Below, piece after piece: positions 47,053-60,214 of a DNA stretch of 64,000 nucleotides (within the stretch, counting starts at the first letter, position 1; each line of letters starts with the position of its first letter). This stretch comes from Cordilura impudica. Taxonomy: Eukaryota; Arthropoda; Insecta; Diptera; Scathophagidae. The stretch covers positions 232,423,081 to 232,487,080 of the forward strand of contig OY821517.1 in NCBI GenBank assembly GCA_963682025.1. The letters run 5' to 3'. The notes under the pieces were generated by a model. That model was not told the origin of the DNA. It did no database searches and saw only the letters and a list, made by a program, of their open reading frames with translations. The position numbers and the translations under genes are program-made.

Positions 47053-49387
47053 ATATTTATTAATAAAGCTATAGGAACAATGTATGTGGTAAAGCATGCA
47101 TAAGGTTTCAACATATGTTTTTTTGACAACAATATATTGGAAATACTCAAGGATACGAAAGGATAAAATTTTCAAAGGACGTTATTTACCATTTTTCGTT
47201 CCGAAAAATTAATTGTTTTCATTTCTAGAGATTGTCCTCTTTCATGTGATACCCATATTGGTATAAACTGAAGGGTAGAAATATTAAATATATTTTTAGA
47301 AATTTTGATATCCTTAAAACTTTGAAGTCTTGAATTAGAAAAGATCAGAAAATGAAAAACTGAGAACACAGTTTTGTTATGTATGATGTCTTCTTTCATG
47401 TGTGTATGGTCTGTGTATATGGTGTATTAATATAATTGATTTTTTTAGGTTAGAATTTATTAGGAAGAAAATGCCCTTGAAATCTTACCTAAAAAGTTTG
47501 TTTGTATCATTTATAAATAACTGTTTATCTAATACTAACACTACGCGTTTGGCTTTAAACCACTGTATAAGTTTTGAAAATTAATAATATAATTTTTTCT
47601 TTCAAACAAATAACTAGCGCTTTTTGTTTTATTGTTATTTAGAGCTTTTTGCCTGAAAAAGTGGCACAAAATTACCCAAAAGTGTTCCCATACTCGAAAA
47701 TTCAGCAACTGACAGATATTATGAAATTATTAATTTTTTTTTATAAAAATTAAAGAATTTGTTTTTCATCCTTTCTTATTTGACACCTGTTTTTTACACG
47801 ATTAACTGGGTATTGCAGCAATTTAATTCGATGTGATAGGAGTTACTTATATTAGGGCCGGGTCAGAACCATGTTCTATTGCCACCATTGCCAGATTTCA
47901 TTAAAAAATATTTATCTTCGCAACCTTTAGTTTGATTAAATATTGTTGGTAGTTACAAATATCAGCATAAACATTGGAAGTAGTCAGGAAAAAATCGGCG
48001 CAGTGGGCATGGTACCTCTCATACAAAGTAAATATTTAATATCATATATCTGGAATACTATATCCAGAGCACTATTTACCATATCGACAGTCATCTCATC
48101 GTAATCAATCTAATCGAAGCGACTATTATTGCTGGAAAATAAATGGGAATATATGTGTTACGATTATTTCCGATAGCAAATCCGTGTTTTCGCATGAAAT
48201 GTGGGAAAATCGAAAGATTTATATATTTACGCACTAAATGACCAAACCATAACCGTCGTATATCTGAGAGCTTAGCAACAAATTTTCGATAAAATGTTTT
48301 CATACTTTTTTAGTTTCGTTACGATTGGTAGGCCTAGAGAAGCGTTTCGTTACAGCTTGTATCCTATTTATAGAAACGTACAGTCGACATAGACCGACTG
48401 CAACATCCAAACTTGTTGTTGATAAGTAACGCTTATTTAAGTTATAGTTAAGGTCTGCTTCATTGTTGACTATATGAGTTACCGACCCTATGTTTAGATT
48501 TCAATTTTTGATTTTATAATACGATACGCTATATAGTTGAGGCCAAGTGGAAAAAAGTAAAGTTAATAGTTCAATTCAAGCGTTTCATTTAAAAGTTTCC
48601 AAGTTTTATCACCACTCACTATGCTGTTGAATACATATTATTTTCTGAATCGAAAATTGGATAAAACATTTCCAATTGTAATATTTTTACAGAAAAACAA
48701 AAATTTTATTACCGTTTAAAAATATCAATTTCTTTTTGTAGGAAATCAAAATAAAAAAAATTACGAGGTGGTACTTTTCGTAGGCGATTTAAATTACAGG
48801 CCACAACTGTTCATGATGATTGTAATGCGTATTTTATTTAATTTTTTACATTTATAACGATCTCGAATGTATTTTAATTTTGACTAATACATATTCCCAT
48901 ACATCATACACAACCTTATGCTCATACTTTTAGCGAAAAGATATATTAGCGGAATATTTATCGAGTAGTTTAAAATTTCGTAATTTGCTAACCTTTGGTT
49001 GCTTGCATGTTTGTATGTACATGAATCTTCAATGCTTTTTTAACCAATGTTATGAAAAATCTTTTATTTTTAGTGCTTAGTTAACGATATCTAAGTTTAG
49101 GTTACAATTTTATAAAACTATTTATTTATCATTTGAGTTGTTGTCAGTTTAGTTTTTTACATTCCAAATAACTTTAAATTTATTTAGTTAAAAAATATTA
49201 CTTATGTGTGCATGCGCTTTAGTCTCAAATAACTTTTATTTATTGACTTCTATGAGTTATTTAAGTTTTATCACATACCTCAATATTTCGTTATTATTTA
49301 TACAACTAAAAACTATATAATTTTATTCTTCTCTTAACCAAAATACATCTGCATGTATTACACAATCACCATTATATGCTGAAAAAG
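47053..49387. other. AT-rich, probable intron sequence before the receptor exon
   Basis: No transposon domain recognised. A 70-codon minus-strand frame at 48091-48303 has no family I can name. A pyrimidine-rich stretch (TTTTATTCTTCTCTTAACC) lies about 50-70 bases upstream of the exon. Confidence 0.5.
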
Positions 49388-49503
49388 GTGGATCTGAGAC
49401 ATATGGACGAGCAACAAGGCAGTAATGTGGTCGATGTTGGAGTTGATCTTTCTGAATTTTATATGTCTGTAGAATGGGATATATTGGAGGTGCCAGCTGT
49501 CAG
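49388..49503 (+). CDS. Nicotinic acetylcholine receptor alpha subunit, one exon
   Basis: Nicotinic receptors are pentameric ligand-gated cation channels of the insect nervous system. This 116-nt exon (38 codons plus two bases) reads VDLRHMDEQQGSNVVDV, then LSEFYMSVEWDILEVPAVR. That is the end of the extracellular ligand-binding domain just before the loop-C cysteine pair and M1. SVEWDI(L/M)xVPAVR is strongly conserved among insect alpha subunits. The 3' end is a consensus donor (CAG/GTAAGC). The 5' end is set at AAAAAG/GTG, where a Q/V boundary is expected, though the adjacent pyrimidine tract is weak. No stops; it looks functional. Neighbouring exons are outside the window, so flanking introns are long. 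It resembles the alpha1-alpha4 group; I cannot say which member. Confidence 0.9.
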
Positions 49504-50308
49504 GTAAGCTAAAAAAAGTTGTATTTAAATACGTTGGTACCACTTATAGGCAATTCTAAAATTTCACAATTCGTCTCGGTATTCAGATATATTCCTGTGG
49601 ATTTCATTTAAAATTTGGCACATAGAAAGTCACTTTTCTATGATATTATCACGTTTCTATGATAAACAATACAGTATTTATGTTTGTAATGTAATGTAAC
49701 ATTTTTGTGCAGTTATATAAAAGTGTAATTGTGTCATATTGGTAACGGACGTGACATTCGCCCGCTTTAAAATGCGGCAAAAATAGGAAAGATGCGGAAA
49801 AAGTCGATATGTATTTTTAGTGTTTTAAAGCGCTGAGTGAGTGCTACATTTTAGAAATATGTAGACAGGCTTTAGTATAATTTAGTACAAAGTTATACCC
49901 AGTTATAAAATGAAACAGACGCGACAAAAAATAGAAGTTCTTATAACGCGTTTTTAGAAATATACAAAATTCAGCGATATTGGAAAATTCTGTTTCTTTA
50001 TATTCACATGTAGATCAAGGTTAATGGATAACTTTTGTTCGTAGACTTATGAAATATGAAAATAGTTTTTTAAATTATCTATAGCACAAACAAGGACGCA
50101 ATAATTTTTCTCAGAGGAATAAAATTCAGTAATGACATTCATTAACTTCTTTTTTTATTGAAAATAAAAGTGAATAAACTAACAAATTAAAAATCTAAAT
50201 AAATTAATCAAATAAAAAATAACGTCAAGTGACATAAAAGTAATAATAACGAAAAAAAACAAGTTAAATTTTCTTAACGTTTATTATTTGAATTTTTTTC
50301 TTTACTGA
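49504..50308. other. Probable intron sequence after the receptor exon
   Basis: AT-rich. No repeat or gene recognised. Confidence 0.5.
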
Positions 50309-50811
50309 ATAAAGATGGTATCACACGATGTGTTTTTTACATATGTACTGTCACTTTTTTCATCCATATGTAATTCCGTATGTCTGTCAAAATTATCGTT
50401 TTATGCACATACGATTCATAATTTTTGCTGTCACACGAGCATATGTATTTCCGTATGACATAACCTCTAAATCTAAAGAACAGCTGATTTAATTTGTGAA
50501 TTTAAAAAAATTTATTGTTAAAAATAAAGTTATATATTTCATATATTTTTTAACTGTTAATTAATATTAAACAATTTATTTTTCTTTCAATATTAATTTT
50601 TATAATTGACTTTGTTTTTCTTTGGCCACAAGCAGTGTTGTTTCATATGTTTGTCATGGCAAAAAAGAACATGTTCTAACTGAAAATTGTATATGTATGT
50701 GATTTTCCTCATAAACAATGTTTCATATGTATCACACGATGTGTACAACTTTTGCTGTGGGAAAATTTGACAATACATATGTAAAAAACACATCGTGTGA
50801 TAGTACCTTAA
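50309..50811 (+). mobile_element. ~500-bp MITE, uninterrupted copy
   Basis: The left end ATGGTATCACACGATGTG (about 50315) is inverted at the right end (CACATCGTGTGATAGTACC, to about 50808). The inverted repeat continues through TTTTTTACATATG and TGTCA. The interior matches 24233-24689 in reverse orientation. No protein. Confidence 0.82.
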
Positions 50812-52659
50812 ACGGTTCGAGCAGCTTCAATAAATTGACAGTCGAAATATGAAAACCAATGCAAACTTTTAGCTCAGATAAGTTTTAAACACCAATAAAG
50901 ATTTTTAACCGAATTTGCGGAAGCCAGTTGTTAAATTTTCTGAAGTAACACGATGAACTTCCTAAATAACTGAAAGCTGCTTGCATTTGAAATACTTGTC
51001 CACTAATGACAACAATTAATAATATATTTTGTATACGGACGCGACATTTAGATTTAGAAATAAACATACTCAAAAAGCTTCCTCTATTTGAACTCAATTA
51101 CACATTTGCTTTTACAAATAGATTAGGTTGTTGTTAATAGAAAATTTTTAAATTACAACAATATAATATTACTTTTTATAACATAAAGACATAAAGAAAC
51201 CAAGTTGCTATAATTCGTCAAAAGACTCAAAAAAATTGAATTTTTTGCATTTGTACATTTCGGCTCAAAATGCTTTTATATTAATAAAATATATATGTAT
51301 ACTTAAACTTTATTATTAGATAATAAAAGGTTTTTCCGAACAGTCTCAATTTTTCACTCGTGGTTTACCTTTTTCGGAAGATAGTCATTGGCCTGGACTA
51401 ACAATATAAAAATTCCTACATTCATTGTTATACTTTCCGCACCACTGTGCAGAGGTTATATATCTGTTCCATAAACTATATATGCATATTCTTAATTCTT
51501 ATGAAAGTTCAAATCGACCCATCTATCTGTTGAACACACTATCCTACCCGTAATATTTCGAGTGGATTGAATTACTTAGTTCTAAAATGCATTTGGAGCC
51601 TCTATATCGCCAACTTGAGAAGCTAGCTGTGATCTCGTCGTTGACCTCGTAATAACTAAAAGTTCTTTACTAGTTCCGTCAACGACTGCATGCACGAAAT
51701 TATCTCCTGGACCTAGACTTTAGGTCCAAATATTCATTTACGATGCTATCATGCAACTTCCAATCAGTGTGATATAGCAAACAACACTCAAACAATATAT
51801 ATGTACACAATATATTTTTAGTTATGTATATATTAGTATTTTATTTATTGGTTCTTCAGCTCAATCTAGGAGCTGAGTCTTTTTATGCTAAAATTATTAT
51901 TGATTGATTTTATAAAAATGTCCTTCTTTATATATAAATATTTCAACCTATATTAACAACAACGCGAACACCTGCACTTAGGTCAGCATAAACATAAGTG
52001 TGCCAGCGTAAAAACAACCTACAACAACATCCACATTCATACAATGTTTCGTAAATGCAGTGGTCAACAATATTGATATTTGTTACTTCCGCATTTGCAA
52101 CTATTGTACTGTATACTGTGTGGGTATTATACAGCATACTACAAAAGTTGTGTTACGCTACAGAGATGATATTGTTTGAGATCATTCGGTCGAGATAAAC
52201 CTAGATCTAACTGTTGACGAAATTCAAGTTTGAAAGGAAGGCTCACAATGTATCGACCATCAGAACTTCGTTGTGAAGTCGATTTATATTATCCTCACAA
52301 TTTTGAGTATTCATACAATGTGTCGAAAAACGATTTTGCAAGAGTTCAAAAATGAAGCAAGTTTCAGCAGCCGGGTCAATGGATACATTTTACCCTGGTG
52401 AATAATATTCACCATTGCTGTCCCAAAAGCACTATCCTATCTTGCGAGGTATGAAATACCTGCCGATTTAAATGATTTACAAAATCCGGTTCGGAACTAT
52501 ATATAGTCCACTTATTTTCAAGATAATATATTATCAAATATTTGTCGTAATGCAGGAATTGACTGGAAATAAAAAGACAAGGGTGAAGATTTCACTACCG
52601 TTTTAGTGGACAAAAAAAATTTTGGACCTAACTAATCCAACTTGTGTTTGATAAAATGC
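50812..52659. other. Probable intron sequence, no supported gene
   Basis: AT-rich. A minus-strand stretch near 51590-51730 reads open for about 45 codons (DNFVHAVVDGTSKELLVITR) but then stops, and I recognise no family. Confidence 0.4.
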
Positions 52660-55600
52660 TAATTCACTTATGACCTTCAATTTATATTTGCTCATCAAGT
52701 GAATTAATCCATATTAAAAATTGCAAAACTGCAAAGAACACTTGGAACACATTGGAAAGCTTATATAGAGCAAATACAGCCTGTAGAAAAGTAAATTTGA
52801 CTAAAAGTTTAGTTCGTTTTTAAATAAAACCAACTGAAAAGATAATTGCTAAAGTTGGCGAATTTTGTGGCATTATAGATGATTTAAAAAGCATTGGTGT
52901 TGATTTAAATGAAGATTTCGTTTCAGTGCTTTTGTTATGTTCATTGCCCGAAGAAATGGATAATTTTGTTGTTGCAGTAGAGAGTCAAGAGAACTTGCCT
53001 AAAATTAAGCAATTAATCTCGAAAGTTCTAGAAGAAGAACGACGTCAAGGCACAAAAATAACATGGAAGAGCGTATTTTTGCAGTAAATACAAAAAACGA
53101 AAAATTCTTGAAACTTTCAAGCAAACAAAATAGAAAAAATAATAACCGTTATGAGAGTAAAATCAAATACAAAACTAACAACAGCATCAAGTATTACAAA
53201 TATGGACAAATAGGGCATGTTCGTTCTCAATGTACGGCGAATATTGATGAATCTGTTGCAGCGGCGTTTAATGCAGTCGGCAAGCAAGTTAACAAAGACT
53301 CATGGATTTTGGACGGCGGCGCATCCTCTCATATGTGTCGTTCTAAAGAGATGTTTGTATCAATGAAAACGCAAAAGCAACAAATTATATTGGTATCGGG
53401 TGAGAGTGTTTATGCAGAAGGCAGAGGAATAGTTAAAGTTAAATCAAAGTTTATGAATATTACTCTCATAAATGTTTTGTATGTTCCTACTTTTCACTCC
53501 AATTTTTTATCAATTAGTAAATTTATTGAAGCTAGACATAATGTGAATTTCTCAAACAACAGCGCGATCATAAAAAAAAAAATAATGAAAAATAATGTCA
53601 GCATATAAAGAAAATGGTACATTTGTTACAAATCTAACAAACAGAAGAACAATTGAATATTTAAACAGTTCTTCGGATAAATATGATTTTGAAAAGTGGC
53701 ATTCACGTTTTGGACACTTAAATAAAAAAGATTTGAACAAATTGGCCAATGAAAACATGGTAAATGGTTTAAAAATTAATACACCAGAAAATTTTGATTG
53801 TGTGACGTGCACTGTCGGCAAAATACGTGCTAAGCGATTTAATAGTTATTCACAAATAAGTTCTAAGGAAATTCTTGAGCTTGTTCATACAGATTTCTGT
53901 GTGCGTTATATTTTATAACTTTTATAGATGATCATTCGCGGTATATATCAACTTATTTTTTAAAGAAAAAATCTGACGCTTTTGAAGCATTTAAAACTTT
54001 TACTGCGATGGCGGAGAAGCAGAGTGACCGCAAAATAAAAATACTTCGAAGTGACAATGGCAAAGAATATGTCAATACACAGTTTAAAAATTATTTTCAG
54101 GAAAACGGTAGACTTCATCAAATAACTGTTCCTCATACACCTCAACAAAACGGAGTCGTTGAAAAAGCAAATCGGACTGTTGTCGAAATGGCGAGATGTT
54201 TGTTACATGAATCTCGATTAACTGAAATATTGTGAGCGGAAGCCATTAATACGGCAACATATATACGAAATCGAAGTCCTACAAAAGTAATCAGTGGTGC
54301 AACCCCGTATGAAATATGGTGCAACAAGCAGCCATCGGTTTCTCATTTTCGTACATTCGGTTGTGAATCGGTGGCTCTGCAGAAAAATTGAATTGGTGGT
54401 AAGCTTTCACCTAAAGGTAAAAAACTAAATTTGGGTGGATATGAAAACCTAACCAAGGGCTATCGACTGTATGATGTTAATATACGTGAATTTATAAAAG
54501 CTAGAGACGTAATATTTTTGAAAATTCTTTTGAGAAATCCATAACAATAACGTATGATTACAAGATGTTTTCCAAATTGATTTTCCAAAGATAATTGTCA
54601 ATTGTGATAGTGAAATTGAAAAAAAAACCAGCAATTACAGTCATCCATCAACCAGTAAGTAGTGCATCCGATGAAGAGTGACACAAAAATGGAATAAATG
54701 ATGAAGGAGCTATAGCAAAACGAACAAGAGGAAGAACTAATAATTTAAGAAAAGGTGGTAAAGAACGACAAAAGGAAATTTTTTACTACAACATCAGAAA
54801 TTCTTAATTCAGTTATTGAAAATCCGCAAACCGTTGCTGATGCGTTAAATTCAAAACGAGCTCTGTACTGGAAAAAAAGCAATGGAAGCAGAATATAATT
54901 CTCTTTTGAAAAATAATACTTGGATTCTTGTTGATAAGCCAGACAGATGCAATGTAGTTGGTTCAAAATAGGTTTTTGCTATAAAATGGAAGCCAGATGG
55001 ATCGGTGGAAAAGTATAAGGCCAGATTAGTCGTACAAGGCTGTTCACAAAAATATAATATTAATTATCATGATACGTTTTCTCCTGTGGTTCGTCATTCT
55101 ACCATCCGAATATTGTTAGCGTTAGCTGTAAAGTACAATTAATCATGTTGACATCGTAGCAGCATACCTTAACGGCGATCTAGAAGAGGAAGTTTTTATG
55201 AGGCAACCACCGATGTTCGAAGATGTAAATAACTCAAATAAAGTATGTAAGCTAAATAAAGCATTATATGGTTTAAAGCAAGCTTGAAGGGAGTGGCATA
55301 AAAAACTTACTGATATTTTACTTGATTTGGGATTTAATCGGTGCAAGTCAGACAGTTGTGTGTATTTTAGACGTCTAAACAATAACTTGACGACATGATG
55401 GTGGCAGCTTAAATGAAGTTCGAGATGGAAAATATTATAACCGACCTTAATAAATATGTTGAAGCTGAAGATCGAGGTCCAATATCGTTTTATTTGGGCA
55501 TGGAAATAGAGAGGGAAGGCTTACGAGGCGCTATAAATATTCACCAAAATAGTTTTACAAAAGATTTACTTGAAAAATGGAATATGGCAAACTCAAAACC

Positions 55601-56340
55601 TGCTTCAATTCCTTGGGCTAACGGCACTATTCTACACAAGTGTGAAAATCAGTGCAACATTGTGGAGTTGAAACAGTATCAAAGTTTAATTGGAAGCCTG
55701 ATGTACCTAACAGTAATTTCCAGACCTGATATTTCACATGTGGTTTCTAAATTATCACAATTTAACTCACATCCTCACGAGGAGGACTTCAACGCAGCCA
55801 AGTACCTACTTAGATACCTGAAAAAATATCCAAAGGGTATGATCTCATATTTTAATCCTAATGAAAAATTTATATGTTTTACAGATGCAGATTGGGGCTG
55901 TGACTCATGCGACCGTAAGTCATATACTGGCTGTGTAATATTTATGGCTGGTAATCCTGTAGCATGGGAATCGAAAAAACAATCAGTAGTAGCCTTAAGT
56001 ACTATGGAGGCTGAGTACGTGGCTGTATGCCAAGGAGCCAAAGAAGTTGTTTTTATACGAAATCTACTAAAGGAGAAGAGTTTTCTGGAATATATAAGTG
56101 GTCCAACATGCATCCAGTGTGACAACCAAGGGGCTCATTTTATGGTTAAAAATCCAACTGTTTATTAAAAAAGTAAATACATTGTTGTCAGATTTCACTT
56201 CATACGTGAGCAATATAAAAAAGGAACCATTGACATCGAATATTTTCCATCTGATGAAAATGCCGCTGATGTACTTACTAAAACTTTATCTAAAGAGAAA
56301 CATGTAAAGGAGTATTATCAAAATTTTCCATGAGAATGAA
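52660..56340 (+). pseudogene. Second copia-type element, heavily decayed
   Basis: Gag begins around 52690 (SSSELIHIKNCKTAKNTW; LLLCSLPEEMDNFVVAVES). The zinc knuckle is YYKYGQIGHVRSQC, with the first two cysteines changed to tyrosine. The protease reads WILDGGASSHMC (DSG to DGG). Integrase blocks follow (WHSRFGHLNKKDL; VHTDF; LRSDNGKEY; NGVVEKANRTVVEM), then RT (VEKYKARLVVQG; DDMMVAA with part lost near 55410), then RNase H (FTDADWGCDSCDRKSYTG; LSTMEAEYVAVCQ; CDNQGAHFM) and ADVLTKTL. There are more than ten stops or shifts. No LTRs were found, so it is an old relic unrelated in age to the copy at 41.7 kb. Confidence 0.9.
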
Positions 56341-57734
56341 CTTAAATAAATCTTCTTTAGGAGCCCAATGAATGCCAAGAGTTTTAGTAGTATCACCCTC
56401 ATTAAATTGAATTGATTTTTCAACTAAATCATTGTTACTTTAGGACGGGTTATTAGAGAACCACTCTGCTAATTGAAAACCTCCAGCTTGTAATATCTAT
56501 TGAACTTGAAACCTAATGTCCTCTAGGGATTAAAAATCATCTGCACCCGTAAGTAAGTTGTCGACAAAAAATTTCTCTGAATAACACCATTTCCTACAGG
56601 GTATGTCTCTAAATAGATATCACTCAATTGTAGGAGACATATAATAGCTAGAAATGGAGCTGTCGCGGTGATATAAACTAAAACCTAGTAGAATTGAGTA
56701 GAGGTCTTCCTGTATTGTTGAAGTTTTACTAGATGTGTCAAAGACTACGCGTAGCTTAGTGGAAGTACTCTGTGGTCGTAACACACACTGGTGTGGTATA
56801 AAATAATGTGGGGATTTCGGTATTTCAGATTTAATTTTAGACTTATAGCCTTAAGTCAAATAATCCTTCATAAAATATATACATAACTCGTATGTCGTTA
56901 TTATGTAAAAGTCTGCGCTCCAACGAAAGAAATCTGCTCTTAGCTATCTCAAAGGAAAGACCAAGAGTAGTACTATTTTTATTAAAAGCTAGTGGAACCG
57001 AAAACCTACAACTAAACACTCTTTTAGTGCTCACCACAAACTTATTTTCGCATATCTGCTGTTCCAAATGGGCTTTGTCTTTGGGTATTTGTTCAAGTTC
57101 CTAGAACTTTTGAACCACCTCATTTAGAGAGCCATCACTGATAGTTGAAATGTTACATATTTTTGGATTTCGTAAATTTGAAGATCTATACTTTCCTGCG
57201 ACAATTCACTCCAACAATGTTTTTTGTATTGTAAGTGCTGAGGGATACACTTTTATCTGCCCTACACATAAGAGGCCATAAAAGATTTTGAATCTTATTA
57301 GCATAACAACTTTCTGAGATTTTAAGAACAGCGGATCTGCAAGCTTAATATTTGAAGGTTTATGGAAATTCTCAAAAGATAACCCTGTTTCGCGATGATT
57401 TGAAGATATTGATTTCAATACTCTGTACTAGAAAGTAAACTCAAAATAGGTTATAATCGACTTCACACAAGCAGTCACTTTTTGATTTGTTGTGGTGTTC
57501 TTACCTCCTACACCAACAAGTTTAAGATTATAATTACTTCGTTTAAACATTAATTTTTGAGCCATATCTTCGGTTACTAAATTTTCTTGGGACCATGAAT
57601 CTAGTAAAGCTTTTGCCAACAATTATTCGCCTGAACTTCTTTTGACCAACTAATGCCGTAGCTTAAATGGTCTGATCATTGTTTCCTGAAGTAACAATGA
57701 GTAGAGTAGTTAACACTTGCTCTAGATGTTGATG
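56341..57734 (-). pseudogene. BEL/Pao relic: protease to RT
   Basis: On the minus strand, from about 57730 downward: protease region KALLDSWSQENLVTEDMAQKL (57428-57622), where the catalytic DSG has become DSW. Then ELEQIPKDKAHLEQQICE and PLAFNKNSTTLGLSF, LERRLLHNNDIR (56843-57067), the segment before RT. Then PHYFIPHQCVLRPQST, KLRVVFDTSSKTS and QAGGFQLAEW near 56440-56800. Frames are broken throughout. The upstream end coincides with the Transib terminus at 57735, suggesting the Transib element inserted into it. Confidence 0.85.
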
Positions 57735-57763
57735 CACAGTGGTTCAAAACCAAAAAAAAGTGG
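57735..57763 (+). other. Transib terminal inverted repeat, RSS-like
   Basis: CACAGTG is exactly the consensus V(D)J heptamer, followed by G and an A-rich stretch (CAAAACCAAAAAAAAG). Transposase/RAG1 recognises such ends and nicks 5' of the heptamer. The assignment is by motif and by position at the edge of the BEL relic. Confidence 0.6.
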
Positions 57764-59350
57764 TAATAAGTCTGGAACTTCTAAACTATTGGTTGGATTG
57801 GAATAGTATATTCGAGGCGATTGTAGTCAAGGATATAGGCTTTCAAAATATTTATTTTTGGGATACCCTGTTGTAACACAGGGTGAGCTACAGGGTGCCA
57901 AAGTCGACCACTTCGAGGTGGAAAATGCTTTCAAAGCTTGTAACTTTTATAAATATGAAGTGATTTTTACGTTTTTTAAATTTTTCCAATAACCATTAAA
58001 TTGTTAACAAAAAACATGCTTATACTACCTAGTTATCGCTTATGGGTTAAAAAATATTTGATTTTAAAAATCAACATTTGAACTTTTCACCAAATTCTTT
58101 CTTGGTTTTTCGCAAATAACATTTTTATTAAAATAGACAAAAAAAAATCTAAAAATATGTGGCGATAGCCAGTACTTTTTAAAAAAATACGTTGAAGTAT
58201 TTTTGAATTATTTCAAACCATTTAGTGAGCACAAAATCTTAAAATTGACTTTTTGAATCAGGTTCTAAAAATTGCAAATTTTTGCCAAAAAATACCCTTC
58301 TTTCTTTCACTTTTTTCTCACAACCTTGGTAAAACATGTATATATTTTTCTACATATTTTAAAAGAATATGCTTCAAGAATGGTTGTAAGCGAAATTTTT
58401 AATATTTTTGGACATGCACCCTACGTCCACCATTGGACGAAATTGGACAATTTTTAAAAAAAACTAAGTTTTAAAGGTTAATACAAAAATATCCGATCGA
58501 TTTCTTCAAATATTTCACCGCAGTGTTAAAGCTCCAAATATTTTTATTTATTTGCTGCAATAAAATTCACCGCCGTTACACAAACGTGGTCAGGAGGGCT
58601 TAAATGGTGAAAAAAGTCAAATTTTCATACGAATTCTTTTTAACATAAAAAACATATTAAGATTAGTTATTTTTATATTTTGTTTATTGATTCAGAACGG
58701 CATTTAAATTATCTAAAACACTTCAAAAAATCATTTTGATAACGTTAATAGTTTTTGAGATATTTATATTCAAATTTTAGAAAAAAAATATAGAAAAACT
58801 ATGGTGTTTCGTTTTTTTGGTTTTTTTGGTAGTGTTCCCAAAATTTTTGAATTTTACTAATTTATATATATATGGTTAAAGAAGACATATTTATCTATTC
58901 AACGATATATAACATGTCTATCAAATTTATTGCAGCGTGCTGAAATAATGACCCAAAACCACACTCCACAGGCAAAAATTTAGCTATTTCTCTATTTGTT
59001 CATATAAATGGTCATTTACATAGTGAATGACATATTTTTTTTTATTGTTTTTTGGTAAAGGGTTGCATACGTTTTTATTACTTCAAATAATTTTATATAT
59101 CTTTTCAAAGAAGGTATAATTGTAAGTTAATGGTGTATGAAATATTTACCTAATGAGTTTCAACTGATCATAAAATTGCCCGAAACTCTGATGCTGATTT
59201 TATACAAAAAAAAAAAAAAAACAGGTCAAAAGCCAATGCCTAAGATATTTTCATTATTAAATAACAAATATAACTAAATTTTTTTAATGAGTATTTTTTT
59301 ATTTGTTTTATAATAGGCTTAAATTTACATAACAATTGTCTGCTTTTTTA
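57764..59350. other. Transib 3' untranslated/internal non-coding region
   Basis: AT-rich with many A/T homopolymers. No frame. It lies between the terminus and the end of the transposase gene. Confidence 0.5.
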
Positions 59351-60169
59351 CTAGTTATTTTCTACAAAACAATCAGAAATATCAAAAGATAAAAGATATT
59401 TTATATCCATAGCTTCGGAGTCATCATTTTCTATTTCAAGACTTATTTTTGGTAACCATTTTATTCTTATGGAGTATATTACTGGATCTGATGATATCAA
59501 TAAATATTCCATTAAATCGGAATTTTGGGCTTCTTTGCTACATTTTCTTGTATTAAAAAGTCTAAAGTGTTTGACATCTCTGTTTATAGCTTCTTGTGCT
59601 TCTTCAGTCAGTTCTCCCAAGGGCAGGATGCTATTTTGTATTATTTCTTTCCCATGAGCTAATACTTTGTGTACAGTTGGTGTCATTGGCCTCCAAGGAT
59701 ATAAGTTCATTATTAATTCCTTAGTTCCACTAGCATATATTTTCAATTTCTCCGCATTAATTTGTTGTTTACTATTAATGACAGCTAATATTACTTTAAC
59801 CCTATACCGCATACAACGCCAAATATGGCTTTTTACTTTTGTTGTGATTTCTCTTTACGGTAACGGTACTTTTGCAAATGTTTGTCTTATCTATCATTCT
59901 TTCTATGTTGGTTTCTTCTGAAATTCAAAGTGTAGTTATTTAAAAACAATATTTGCTTCTTGTTTTTGCAATTTTTGTGCGAGCGTCTCAGTTGTCCTAA
60001 TAGAAGTGAGTTTTACAGAAGTTTGCCACCAATTTTAAATACAAAAGAAAGGTATTTCTTTCGAAGAAATTTTTTTTTTATGTAAAAAGTTCATTACATT
60101 TATAAATAAAACAATAATATTGATGAAAGGTAAGCATTATAAATACTTTTTTTTGCTAAAATTGACGAA

Positions 60170-60181
60170 GCCATATATGGC
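60170..60181. repeat. piggyBac subterminal palindrome, left
   Basis: GCCATATATGGC, preceded by GAA and followed by CTTCCATGCA. A diverged version, GCCAAATATGGC, lies at 59818-59829 in the context GCATACAAC, 18 bases inside the left end. Confidence 0.7.
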
Positions 60182-60214
60182 CTTCCATGCAGTTATCCCA
60201 AAAATTTTCCAAAA

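Noticed and set aside
48091..48303. 70-codon minus-strand frame
   Set aside because: No recognisable domain, and such lengths are expected by chance; not supported as a gene.
51590..51730. Minus-strand open stretch DNFVHAVVDGTSKELL
   Set aside because: Only about 45 codons before stops, no recognisable family, no splice context.
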